From Stenotrophomonas pavanii (lineage in GTDB: Bacteria > Pseudomonadota > Gammaproteobacteria > Xanthomonadales > Xanthomonadaceae): a DNA stretch of 64,000 nt. The notes below the pieces were generated by a model. That model was not told where the DNA came from. It ran no database searches and saw only the letters and a list, made by a program, of their open reading frames with translations. Both the position numbers and the translations under genes were made by a program. The stretch's first letter is position 1. Each line of letters starts with the position of its first letter. Positions 55,568 to 63,444 of the stretch are shown here, piece after piece. The stretch is from positions 62,001 to 126,000 of the forward strand of contig NZ_FNFQ01000001.1 in NCBI RefSeq assembly GCF_900101175.1, read 5' to 3'.

Positions 55568-57004
55568 ATGGCTGAACAATTCGACGTCGTCGTCATCGGT
55601 GCTGGCCCGGCCGGTTACCACGCTGCCATCCGCGCGGCCCAGTTGGGCCTGAAGACCGCCTGCATCGACGCAGCGCTGGGCAAGGACGGCAAGCCGGCCC
55701 TCGGCGGCACCTGCCTGCGCGTGGGCTGCATCCCGTCCAAGGCGCTGCTGGATTCCTCGCGCCAGTACTGGAACATGGGCCACATCTTTGGCGACCACGG
55801 CATCAGCTTCAAGGATGCCAAGATCGACGTCGAGGCGATGGTTGGCCGCAAGGACAAGATCGTCAAGCAGTTCACCGGCGGCATCGCCATGCTGTTCAAG
55901 GCCAACAAGGTCGCCACCTACTACGGCTTCGGCCAGCTGCAGCCGGGCAACGTGGTCAAGGTGAAGCAGCACGACGGTTCGGAAGTCGAGCTGAAGGGCA
56001 CCAACGTCATCATCGCCGCCGGCTCGGATTCGATCGAGCTGCCGTTCGCCAAGTTCGACGGCGAGACCATCGTCGACAACGTCGGCGGCCTGGACTTCAC
56101 CGAAGTGCCGAACCGCCTGGCGGTGATCGGCGCCGGCGTGATCGGCCTGGAACTGGGCAGCGTGTGGAAGCGCCTGGGCGCTGAAGTCACCATCCTGGAA
56201 GCCATGCCGGAGTTCCTGGCGGCTGCCGATGCCGAAGTGGCCAAGGCGGCTGCCAAGGAATTCAAGAAGCAGGGCCTGGACATCAAGCTCAATGCCAAGG
56301 TCTCCAAGACCGAGATCACCGGCAAGGGCAAGAAGAAGGAAGTCATCGTCACCTACACCGACGCGGAAGGCGAAAAGACCCTGACCGTGGACAAGCTGCT
56401 GGTGGCCGTGGGCCGTCGCGCGGCGACCAAGGGCCTGCTGGCCGAAGGCACCGGCGTCAAGGTCAACGAGCGCGGCCAGATCGAAGTCGATGCGCACTGC
56501 CACACCGGCGTCAACGGCGTGTGGGCGGTCGGCGACTGCGTGCGCGGCCCGATGCTGGCACACAAGGGCTTCGAGGAAGGCATCGCGGTGGCTGAGCTGA
56601 TCGCCGGCCTGCCGGGCCACGTCAACTTCGACACCATTCCGTGGGTCATCTACACCGAGCCGGAACTGGCCTGGGTCGGCAAGACCGAAGCCCAGCTGAA
56701 GGCCGAAGGCATTCCGTACAAGGCCGGCAGCTTCCCGTTCGCCGCCAACGGCCGTGCCGTGGCGATGATCGAACCGGCAGGCTTCGTGAAGATCCTGGCC
56801 CATGCCGAAACCGACCGCATCCTGGGCATGCACCTGGTCGGCGCCAACGTTTCCGAGCTGGTGCACGAAGGCGTGCTGACCATGGAGTTCAGCGGTTCGG
56901 CCGATGACCTGGCCCGCATCTGCCACGCCCACCCGTCGCTGTCGGAAGTGGTCCACGACGCGGCGATGGCGGTCAGCAAGCGCGCCATCCACAAGGCGAA
57001 CTGA
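55568..57004 (+). CDS. lpdA: Dihydrolipoyl dehydrogenase (E3)
   Basis: FAD enzyme that reoxidises lipoyl groups of 2-acid dehydrogenase complexes. The 478-residue product has GAGPAG at residues 11-16, the redox-active disulfide C49 and C54 in GGTCLRVGCIPSK, the NAD-binding GAGVIGLELGSVW and the C-terminal HAHPSLSEVVHDA with the catalytic His. It lies 63 bp after sucB with a hairpin between, followed by a repeat and a terminator. Confidence 0.96.
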   Translation: MAEQFDVVVIGAGPAGYHAAIRAAQLGLKTACIDAALGKDGKPALGGTCLRVGCIPSKALLDSSRQYWNMGHIFGDHGISFKDAKIDVEAMVGRKDKIVKQFTGGIAMLFKANKVATYYGFGQLQPGNVVKVKQHDGSEVELKGTNVIIAAGSDSIELPFAKFDGETIVDNVGGLDFTEVPNRLAVIGAGVIGLELGSVWKRLGAEVTILEAMPEFLAAADAEVAKAAAKEFKKQGLDIKLNAKVSKTEITGKGKKKEVIVTYTDAEGEKTLTVDKLLVAVGRRAATKGLLAEGTGVKVNERGQIEVDAHCHTGVNGVWAVGDCVRGPMLAHKGFEEGIAVAELIAGLPGHVNFDTIPWVIYTEPELAWVGKTEAQLKAEGIPYKAGSFPFAANGRAVAMIEPAGFVKILAHAETDRILGMHLVGANVSELVHEGVLTMEFSGSADDLARICHAHPSLSEVVHDAAMAVSKRAIHKAN

Positions 57005-57010
57005 TCATCC

Positions 57011-57039
57011 GGTAGTGCCGGCCGCTGGCCGGCATCACC
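57011..57039 (+). repeat. SMAG-like unit after lpdA
   Basis: GGTAGTGCCGGCCGCTGG... starts 7 bp after the lpdA stop and matches the 17754 unit almost exactly. Confidence 0.85.
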
Positions 57040-57047
57040 CGGATATG

Positions 57048-57074
57048 AAAAACCCCGCCTCGGCGGGGTTTTTT
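57048..57074 (+). terminator. Rho-independent terminator of sucA-sucB-lpd
   Basis: AAAAACCCCGCC, TCG, GGCGGGGTTTTTT: a strong stem with long A and T runs, usable in both directions. Confidence 0.9.
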
Positions 57075-57089
57075 GTTGCCCGTTTCCCT

Positions 57090-57116
57090 GTAGCGCCGAG
57101 CACGGGCTCGGCGCTA
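57090..57116. repeat. GTAG palindrome overlapping a stop codon
   Basis: GTAGCGCCGAG / CTCGGCGCTAC, an 11 bp perfect stem. Its last bases supply the TAG stop of the minus-strand gene at 57114-57362. Same type as 45045-45072. Confidence 0.75.
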
Positions 57117-57362
57117 CACCTTTCCAGCAGGCTTCTTCGGTGGATCCTCACAGACCCTGTGCTGCACCACCGTATCGCCGGCCTTCCATTGCTTGACCAC
57201 CCGGCAGCGCGCCTCCGCTTTCGGCGCAGGGGCCGCCGCGGCATTGGCTTCGTCAGCCGCAGCGCTCTGCTCGCGCTCCAGCCACACCGAAGGCGGTGCT
57301 GGAGGTGCAGCCAGTACCGGGCCTGGCAACAGGACCAGACCGGCCAGCAGCGCCCTCCTCAT
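57114..57362 (-). CDS. Small periplasmic protein of unknown function
   Basis: An 82-residue product starting MRRALLAGLVLLPGPVLAAPPAPP, a clear signal peptide with cleavage near AAP. The mature part is Ala/Glu-rich and ends with a compact block holding two cysteines (ARCRVVKQWKAGDTVVQHRVCED) and a basic tail. The two cysteines might form a disulfide. The ATG overlaps the preceding gene by four bases (ATGA). No family recognised. Confidence 0.65.
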   Translation of the reverse strand: MRRALLAGLVLLPGPVLAAPPAPPSVWLEREQSAAADEANAAAAPAPKAEARCRVVKQWKAGDTVVQHRVCEDPPKKPAGKV

Positions 57363-57571
57363 GCGGGAACCGCCCGGCCACCGAGCAGGCGCGCCGGCAG
57401 CATGAACAGCGCGCGCAGGAAGGCGAACAGCGCCGAGAAGGTGATGCCGACCAGGCGGAACGGCAGGCTCAGCAGCCAGACGAACGGCCAGGCGATCAGG
57501 GCCAGGATCGCCAGCGGCCAGCACAGTACGAACAGCAGACACCACACACCGAGCGCGAACAGGGTCTTCAT
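57359..57571 (-). CDS. Small two-segment membrane protein
   Basis: A 70-residue product starting MKTLFALGVWCLLFVLCWPLAILALIAW. Two hydrophobic stretches (about 4-30 and 38-58) are separated by a short LSLPFRLVG segment; the end is basic (ARLLGGR). The upstream GGAG site supports the ATG at 57571. It overlaps the following small periplasmic protein gene by four bases, so the two products are probably made together. Function unknown. Confidence 0.7.
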   Translation of the reverse strand: MKTLFALGVWCLLFVLCWPLAILALIAWPFVWLLSLPFRLVGITFSALFAFLRALFMLPARLLGGRAVPA

Positions 57572-57706
57572 CACGGTCTCCTTGGGGCGGCACCTTGCCG
57601 CCTGCGCATACCTTGGCGCCCTGCCTGCGCCGCCGGCAAACGGTTTGCGACGAAACCGGGCTGGCGGCGATGAAACCGGTGGTGGGGAAACCGGAGATTG
57701 ATCAGG

Positions 57707-57731
57707 TTGCCGGCCAGCGGCCGGCACTACC
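57707..57731 (-). repeat. SMAG-like unit at the phoD 3' end
   Basis: On the minus strand it reads GGTAGTGCCGGCCGCTGG..., 9 bp after the phoD stop; same sequence as the 17754 and 57011 units. Confidence 0.85.
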
Positions 57732-57739
57732 GAACCGAG

Positions 57740-59329
57740 TCACGCCGGGACTGCCCCCGGGCGGCCGTGGGTCACCTGGAAGCGCGCCGCGGTGCGCACC
57801 GCGGCATCCGGGCGCAGCACGCTGTCGGCGAAGCGCAGCTCGGCGTCCAGCGTCTGCCGGTTCAACTGCAGCTTCCACCAGCCGCGGCGGTCGCCGTCGA
57901 AGTAGCGGATGTGCGGGTTCTGCACTATCGACGGACCGTAGTACGGCCCATACGGCGTATCGTCACCGCCGCTGCTGATCGCCGGGGCGATGAATTCGGT
58001 GGCGACGACCGGCGCACCGACGGCATCGAAATCCAGCTTGAGGTCGTTGACGAAGGTGGAATGCCAGTCGCCGCCAAGCACGATGGCATTGCCCTGCCCG
58101 CCCGCCTGCATCGCCTGCAGCAGACGCCTGCGTGCGGCGGGATAGCCATCCCAGGCGTCGTTCCAGAAGCGCTCGCGCGGCGTGCCGCCGTCCAGCCGAA
58201 GCTGCGCCATCAGCAGCTGCTGCACCACCACGTTCCAGCGCGCGCCCTGTGCGGCGGCCATCGACTGCGTGAACCACGCTTCCTGGCCGATGCCGAGCAT
58301 GCTCATGCGTGGATCGAGCGCCGCCTCGCAGCGTGGTGACTCGCCCACACCACAGGGATTGGCCGGGCGGAACTGACGGCAGTCCAGCAACGTCAGCTGT
58401 GCCAGGTCGCCATAGCGCAGGCGCCGATGCACGCGCAGGCCGCCGTTGCCCGCAGGCGTGCTGCGCATCGGCAGGTGTTCGTAGAACGCACGGTAGGCTG
58501 CCGCGCGGCGCACGATGAAATCCTCCGTCGAGACGCCGGGCTTCTCCGGATGGATACCAGAGTAATCGTTCTGCACTTCGTGGTCGTCCCAGATCACCGC
58601 GAAGGCATGCGCGGCATGGGCCGCCTGAAGATCCGGATCGAGCTTGTACAGCGCGTACTGGTCACGGTAGCGCTGCAGGCTGATGGTTTCACCGCTGAAG
58701 CGCGCCGCATCCAGTGTTTCGCCGCGCGCATTCTGCAGCGGGCTGTACTCGTACAGGTAATCGCCCGCATGCAGCACCAGGTCGACATCGCTCTGCGCGA
58801 TATCCCGCAGTACCGGGTAATAGCCGCTGTTCCAGGCCTGGCAGGTGCCCAACGCCAGCCGCAGCTGCTGCAGCTGGGTTTCCAGCAGCGGTGCGGTACG
58901 GAAGTGCCCAACCGGACTTTCCTCATCACCGTCGCAGGCGAAGCGGTAGTAGTAGTCGCGGCCCGGGCGCAGGCCGTTGACCTCCACATGCACCGAATGC
59001 GCGAGCTCGGGCACCGCCGCGGCAACACCACGCTGCACCAACCGTCGCATCCGGGCGTCTTCGGCCACGAACCAGCGCACCGGCACCGCCCGCGACGGCA
59101 TGCCACCGCCGTTGAGCGGGTCCGGCGCCAGCCGCGTCCACAGCACTGCACCCTGTGGATCCGGATCGCCAGCGGCGACGCCGAGGGTGAACGGATCACG
59201 CCCCAGCCGCGGCCGTGGGCCCGCCGTGGCCAGCCCCGGCATCGCCGCCAGCGCGATCGCCGCCCCCGTGCCCTGCCACGCCATGCGCAGCAGGCGACGA
59301 CGGCTTTCCGGATCCACCGGCCCGCGCAT
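57740..59329 (-). CDS. phoD: PhoD-family alkaline phosphatase/phosphodiesterase, Tat-exported
   Basis: PhoD enzymes release phosphate from phosphoesters outside the cytosol. The 529-residue product starts with a Tat signal (SRRRLLRMAW, hydrophobic core to about residue 36). Metal-site motifs are GVAAGDPDPQGAVLWTR, LHAGDYLYEY, WDDHEVQNDYSG and VLGGDWHSTF. Its ATG shares one base with the stop of the TonB receptor gene (TGATG), so both are co-translated. Confidence 0.93.
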   Translation of the reverse strand: MRGPVDPESRRRLLRMAWQGTGAAIALAAMPGLATAGPRPRLGRDPFTLGVAAGDPDPQGAVLWTRLAPDPLNGGGMPSRAVPVRWFVAEDARMRRLVQRGVAAAVPELAHSVHVEVNGLRPGRDYYYRFACDGDEESPVGHFRTAPLLETQLQQLRLALGTCQAWNSGYYPVLRDIAQSDVDLVLHAGDYLYEYSPLQNARGETLDAARFSGETISLQRYRDQYALYKLDPDLQAAHAAHAFAVIWDDHEVQNDYSGIHPEKPGVSTEDFIVRRAAAYRAFYEHLPMRSTPAGNGGLRVHRRLRYGDLAQLTLLDCRQFRPANPCGVGESPRCEAALDPRMSMLGIGQEAWFTQSMAAAQGARWNVVVQQLLMAQLRLDGGTPRERFWNDAWDGYPAARRRLLQAMQAGGQGNAIVLGGDWHSTFVNDLKLDFDAVGAPVVATEFIAPAISSGGDDTPYGPYYGPSIVQNPHIRYFDGDRRGWWKLQLNRQTLDAELRFADSVLRPDAAVRTAARFQVTHGRPGAVPA

Positions 59330-61572
59330 CAGAAGCGCACGGTGGCGGTGGCCATCACCTGCCGCGGCGCGCCGACCTGCATGGTCGCCAGGCTGCGGGT
59401 CGGGTCGGCGGCGTAGGTGCCGTTGGTGTTGATCGAAGACAGGTAGCGCTTGTCGGTCAGGTTGGTCAGGTTCAGCGCCACAGTCAGGTTCTGCGCCGGG
59501 CCCAGCGTGCCGAAGTCATAGGCGACCGACGCGTTGATCAGCCAGTAGCTTGGCACCGACGCGTCGTTGGTATAGGTCACGTAGCGCTTGCCGACGTGGT
59601 TGGCCGACAGGCGCATGTCCCACGGGCCCGGGGTCCAGGCCAGGGTGCTGGCGAACATCCATTCGGGGGTGTCGACGGTCTTCTTGCCGCGGGTCGGCAC
59701 CACGCCGTTGTTCACATAGTCGTTGTCGTAGGTGCTGTCATTCCAGGACAGCGCGTTGGACCAGGCCAGGTCCTGCATCGGCTTCAGCTGCAGGGTCGCC
59801 TCGGCGCCGCGGCTGGTCACCGAACCAACGTTGGAGAACAGCGCCGGGCAGCCGAGGATGCCCACGCACTGGGCGATCGCCAGCAGGCGGTTGTCGAACT
59901 TGACGTCGTACACCGCAACCGAGGCTTCATAGCCCTGGCCGTAGCCGCGCCAGCCCAGCTCGAGGGTGCGCGACTGTTCCGGCTTCAGGTTCTGCGCGCT
60001 GGCATCGAACGCGGCCTGTGGCACGTTGAACGGGCTGCCCACGCCCAGCGCATAGGCGGCGACGTTCTTTGCGAACGAACCGAAGATCTCGTTGCCTTCG
60101 TTGAGCTTGAAGTTGAAGCCGGCCTGCGGCAGGAAGCCCTTCTTCGAGGTCAGGCTGCTGTTGTTGGCATAGTTGCCCAGTGGCGTGCGCACGCGGGTGC
60201 GGGTGTGCGGCGATTTCGCGCCGATATCGATGGTCAGGCGGTCGTCGAACAGGCGGAAGCGGTCCTGCACGTAGAACTGGCGGGTGATGGTGGTGTAGCG
60301 CTGGTGCCACACGCGCTGGTCCGGGTTGCGCAGGAAGAAGTCGTCGGTGACCGGGCCGTCGATGTAGTAGAAGTTGCGCTGCACGCTGTGGCCGTTGTCC
60401 TCGTACCAGAGGCCGGCTTCCAGTTCGTGGCCACCGACGTTCCAGGTGAACGCCGAGGTCACGCCGGTACGGTCGATCGCGTACTCGGTGGTGCGGATCG
60501 AGATCGGGATCTCGCGGAGGGTACCCGGGTTGGACGGGTTGGACGGGCTGAACCAGTGGCCCTGGCCACGGTTGCTGTGGTTGTAGACGTTGACCTTCAG
60601 CCGCATCGCCTCGTTCAGGCCGAAATCGCCGGCAATGCTGGACAGGTCATCGTTGCGCAGGCCGTGGCCGGAGTAGTACGCATCCCACGGGCTGTTGACG
60701 CCACCGCTGAATGTCCCGCGTGCCGCGGCGACGGCGCGATCCCAGTCCGGCGCGTAGTTGTCCCAGTCCCAGCCGAGGCGATCGATCATCTCCAGCGACA
60801 GGTCCTGGTAATCGGCCTCGACGCGGCGCGAGGCGTTGAACAACGCGGTGATCCTGCTGTCCGTTCCGAAGTTGTAGGTGGCCTTGCCGTTGAACTGCTT
60901 CAGCTCCTGCGAGCCCTTGCCCTTCCACTTGTCACCTTCCGAATACACGCCGGACAGATAGGCGGCAAAGCCCTGGTGCTCGCCGGTCTCCAGGCGCGCA
61001 TAGCTGCGCCGCGCGCTGTCGCTGCCGAAGCCCTGCGCCAGCACCACGCCGTACTCGGTGGACGGATCGATCGAATAGAACTGGAACACGCCACCGAGGT
61101 TGCTGGTGGACGGCGTGCCAAGCGCACCGATGCCGGTGGACACTTCGGCTCCGCCCAGGTTCTCGCTGATCACGGCACGGCTGATGTGCAGGCCGTTGCT
61201 GTTGCCATAGGCCATGTTGCCCAGCGGGATGCCATCGAGCGTGTAGCCCAGGCGGTTCTGGTTGAAGCCACGCAGGCTGATGGTGGTGGACCATTCGTAG
61301 GCGCCGGTGGCATCGGCCGACTCGAAGTGCACACCGGGCTTGCTGGCCAGCAGCTTCAGCGGGTTGGCGCCGGGCGGCAGGATCTTCATGTCCTCGGCGG
61401 TCACACGCTGCACCTGGCGGGCTTCGCCGCGGCCGATCACCGAGATTGAATCGAGGGTGGTGGCCGACGCTGCGTCGGCAGCAGGAGCAGTTTCAGCGGC
61501 AGCCAGCGACGGCAGCCAGGCACAGACCAGCAGGGCCAGCAGATTGCGGCGAAGCGGAGCGTGGGACGGCAT
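59329..61572 (-). CDS. TonB-dependent outer-membrane receptor
   Basis: The product of 747 residues has a signal peptide (ending near AAAETAPAA), a plug domain (DSISVIGRGEARQ, then STTISLRGFNQNRLGYTLDGIPLG) and a beta-barrel ending in a C-terminal Phe (ATVRF). An AAGGA site supports the ATG at 61572; the GTG seven codons upstream is less likely. The pairing with phoD in one operon suggests uptake of a phosphate-containing compound, or regulation by phosphate. Substrate remains unproved. Confidence 0.9.
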   Translation of the reverse strand: MPSHAPLRRNLLALLVCAWLPSLAAAETAPAADAASATTLDSISVIGRGEARQVQRVTAEDMKILPPGANPLKLLASKPGVHFESADATGAYEWSTTISLRGFNQNRLGYTLDGIPLGNMAYGNSNGLHISRAVISENLGGAEVSTGIGALGTPSTSNLGGVFQFYSIDPSTEYGVVLAQGFGSDSARRSYARLETGEHQGFAAYLSGVYSEGDKWKGKGSQELKQFNGKATYNFGTDSRITALFNASRRVEADYQDLSLEMIDRLGWDWDNYAPDWDRAVAAARGTFSGGVNSPWDAYYSGHGLRNDDLSSIAGDFGLNEAMRLKVNVYNHSNRGQGHWFSPSNPSNPGTLREIPISIRTTEYAIDRTGVTSAFTWNVGGHELEAGLWYEDNGHSVQRNFYYIDGPVTDDFFLRNPDQRVWHQRYTTITRQFYVQDRFRLFDDRLTIDIGAKSPHTRTRVRTPLGNYANNSSLTSKKGFLPQAGFNFKLNEGNEIFGSFAKNVAAYALGVGSPFNVPQAAFDASAQNLKPEQSRTLELGWRGYGQGYEASVAVYDVKFDNRLLAIAQCVGILGCPALFSNVGSVTSRGAEATLQLKPMQDLAWSNALSWNDSTYDNDYVNNGVVPTRGKKTVDTPEWMFASTLAWTPGPWDMRLSANHVGKRYVTYTNDASVPSYWLINASVAYDFGTLGPAQNLTVALNLTNLTDKRYLSSINTNGTYAADPTRSLATMQVGAPRQVMATATVRF

Positions 61573-61652
61573 GGGGGCGGATTCCTTGGGCACGCTGGAC
61601 GCCGAAGGGCGGCGTCGAAGGGCAGCAGCGGCGGAATCGTAGAAGCGTCGCG

Positions 61653-61668
61653 TTACATGTCATTTACA
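61653..61668 (-). promoter_or_regulatory. Pho-box-like direct repeat upstream of the receptor gene
   Basis: On the minus strand TGTAA occurs at 61664-61668 and again at 61653-61657, exactly 11 bp apart, the spacing of PhoB half-sites (consensus TGTCA). The fourth base differs from the consensus in both copies. Located about 80 bp upstream of the receptor ATG. Confidence 0.4.
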
Positions 61669-61719
61669 CGCCACAGACGGGCGCTTGGCGTTTCGAATGG
61701 TCTGCCGGCCGGCGGATGG

Positions 61720-61743
61720 TTGCCGGCCAGCGCCCGGCACTCC
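61720..61743 (-). repeat. SMAG-like unit at the dnaB 3' end
   Basis: On the minus strand GGAGTGCCGGGCGCTGG..., a degenerate GTAG unit starting 2 bp after the dnaB stop codon. Confidence 0.7.
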
Positions 61744-61745
61744 GG

Positions 61746-63176
61746 TTATTCGAACGAACCGACCGAATCGTGGGCCAGGTTGTCAAAGCGGGTGTATTCG
61801 CCGAAGAACTTCAGCTTGCACGAACCGGTCGGGCCACCACGATGCTTGCCGATGATGATCTCGGCCAGGCCCTTGTCCGGCGAGTTTTCCTTGTTGTAGT
61901 AGTCGTCGCGGTAGATGAACACGATCATGTCCGCGTCCTGCTCGATTGCGCCCGACTCGCGAAGGTCGGCCATCACCGGGCGCTTGTCGGTACGCGTTTC
62001 CAGCGAGCGGTTGAGCTGTGACAGCGCGATCACCGGTACGTTCAGTTCCTTGGCCAGGCCCTTCAACGAACGCGAGATTTCCGAGATCTCGGTGGCGCGG
62101 TTTTCGCTGTTGCCCGGCACGCTCATCAGCTGCAGGTAGTCGATCACGATCAGGCCGAGATCATGCTCGCGCTTCAGGCGGCGGCACTTGGAGCGCAGCA
62201 CTTCCGGCGACACGCCCGGCGTATCGTCGATGAAGATCTTGGTTTCCTTCAGCATCTTGATCGCGCTGGTGACGCGGCTCCAGTCCTCGTCTTCCAGCTG
62301 GCCGGTACGCAGGCGCTGCGCGTTGATGCGGCCGTTGGAGGAAATCAGGCGCATCGCCAGCTGCGATGCCGACATTTCCATCGAGAACACCGCCACGCCC
62401 TTCTTCGACTTGATCGCCGCGTACTCGGCGATGTTCAGTGCGAAAGTGGTCTTGCCCATGGCCGGGCGTGCCGCGAGGATGATCAGGTCGGTCGGCTGCA
62501 GGCCGGCGGTCATCGCATCGAAATCAGTGTAGCCGGTCGGCAGGCCGGTGATGTTGCCGCCGTTCTCGAAGCGGTTGCGCAGTTCCTCGAACGCATCCTT
62601 CAGCGCACCGGGCATGGCCACGAAATCGGTACGGCCACGCGCGCCCTGTTCGGCAATGGCAAACACGCTCTTTTCCGCCGAGGCCAGCAGCTCGCTGCTG
62701 TCGCGGCCTTCGGGCTGGAAGCCATCGTTGACGATATCGGTGCCGACCTGGATCAGCTGCCGCAGCACCGCCTTGTCACGCACGATCTCGGCATAGGCCA
62801 CGATGTTGGCGGCCGACGGCGTGGTGCTGGCCAGCTCGATCAGGTAGGCACCATCACCCACCAGTTCCATCTTGCCCTGCGACTCGAACCACTCGCCCAG
62901 CGTCACCGCATCGAACGGACGCTCGCGCTCGGACAGCTCGCGGATCGCGCGATAGATCATCTGGTGGTCGCGGCGGTAGAAATCGCCCTCGGTCAGCTGG
63001 TCATTGACCCGGTCGTAGGCCTCGGGCGCCAGCATCAGGCCGCCCAGCACCGCCTGCTCGGCTTCCACCGAATGCGGCGGTACCCGCAACTGGTCGATGC
63101 GCGACTCGTCGCGATCGCGATCGAAGCCATCACCGCGCTCTCTGCGGTTGGAACGGAAGCCGGGACGAGCGGACAT
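61746..63176 (-). CDS. dnaB: Replicative DNA helicase DnaB
   Basis: Hexameric helicase that unwinds DNA at the replication fork. The 476-residue product (E. coli 471) has the N-terminal collar domain (LRVPPHSVEAEQAVLGGLML) and the RecA-like C-terminal domain with Walker A ARPAMGKTTFALN and the Walker B region LIVIDYLQLM. I chose the ATG at 63176, which has GCAGGA upstream; a longer frame adds a low-complexity head. The first 22 residues are Arg/Asp-rich. Confidence 0.96.
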   Translation of the reverse strand: MSARPGFRSNRRERGDGFDRDRDESRIDQLRVPPHSVEAEQAVLGGLMLAPEAYDRVNDQLTEGDFYRRDHQMIYRAIRELSERERPFDAVTLGEWFESQGKMELVGDGAYLIELASTTPSAANIVAYAEIVRDKAVLRQLIQVGTDIVNDGFQPEGRDSSELLASAEKSVFAIAEQGARGRTDFVAMPGALKDAFEELRNRFENGGNITGLPTGYTDFDAMTAGLQPTDLIILAARPAMGKTTFALNIAEYAAIKSKKGVAVFSMEMSASQLAMRLISSNGRINAQRLRTGQLEDEDWSRVTSAIKMLKETKIFIDDTPGVSPEVLRSKCRRLKREHDLGLIVIDYLQLMSVPGNSENRATEISEISRSLKGLAKELNVPVIALSQLNRSLETRTDKRPVMADLRESGAIEQDADMIVFIYRDDYYNKENSPDKGLAEIIIGKHRGGPTGSCKLKFFGEYTRFDNLAHDSVGSFE

Positions 63177-63378
63177 GCTGCGGTGTTTCCTGCAAAAGTG
63201 GGCCAGACGAGTGTAGGCATGCGCCGACCCCGGCGACCATGGACAAGCCTGTGGATAAGCCGTGGAGAAACGGGGGATATCCGCCGGCGCCTGGCCAGAC
63301 TGGCGTGGGGGCGTCGCACTGCCTGCGACGGGCGCCCTTGCGGCACCCGAGCGGGACATTATCGCAGATCAACGTCCC

Positions 63379-63417
63379 GGGGTCGGAGCCCGTCGCTGCG
63401 CGTCAGGATCCGACCCC
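63379..63417. repeat. Palindromic repeat with GGGGTCGGA arms
   Basis: GGGGTCGGA (63379-63387) and TCCGACCCC (63409-63417) are exact reverse complements around a 21 bp GC-rich loop. It lies 27 bp beyond the FMN reductase stop. Similar GGTCGGATCC-type hairpins are dispersed in Stenotrophomonas as far as I recall. Confidence 0.6.
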
Positions 63418-63444
63418 CAGGCGCGGCCGGGTCGTCCGCAGGCG

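Noticed and set aside
59215..61449. Plus-strand open frame opposite phoD and the TonB receptor
   Set aside because: No domain and shadow composition; the minus strand holds both proteins.
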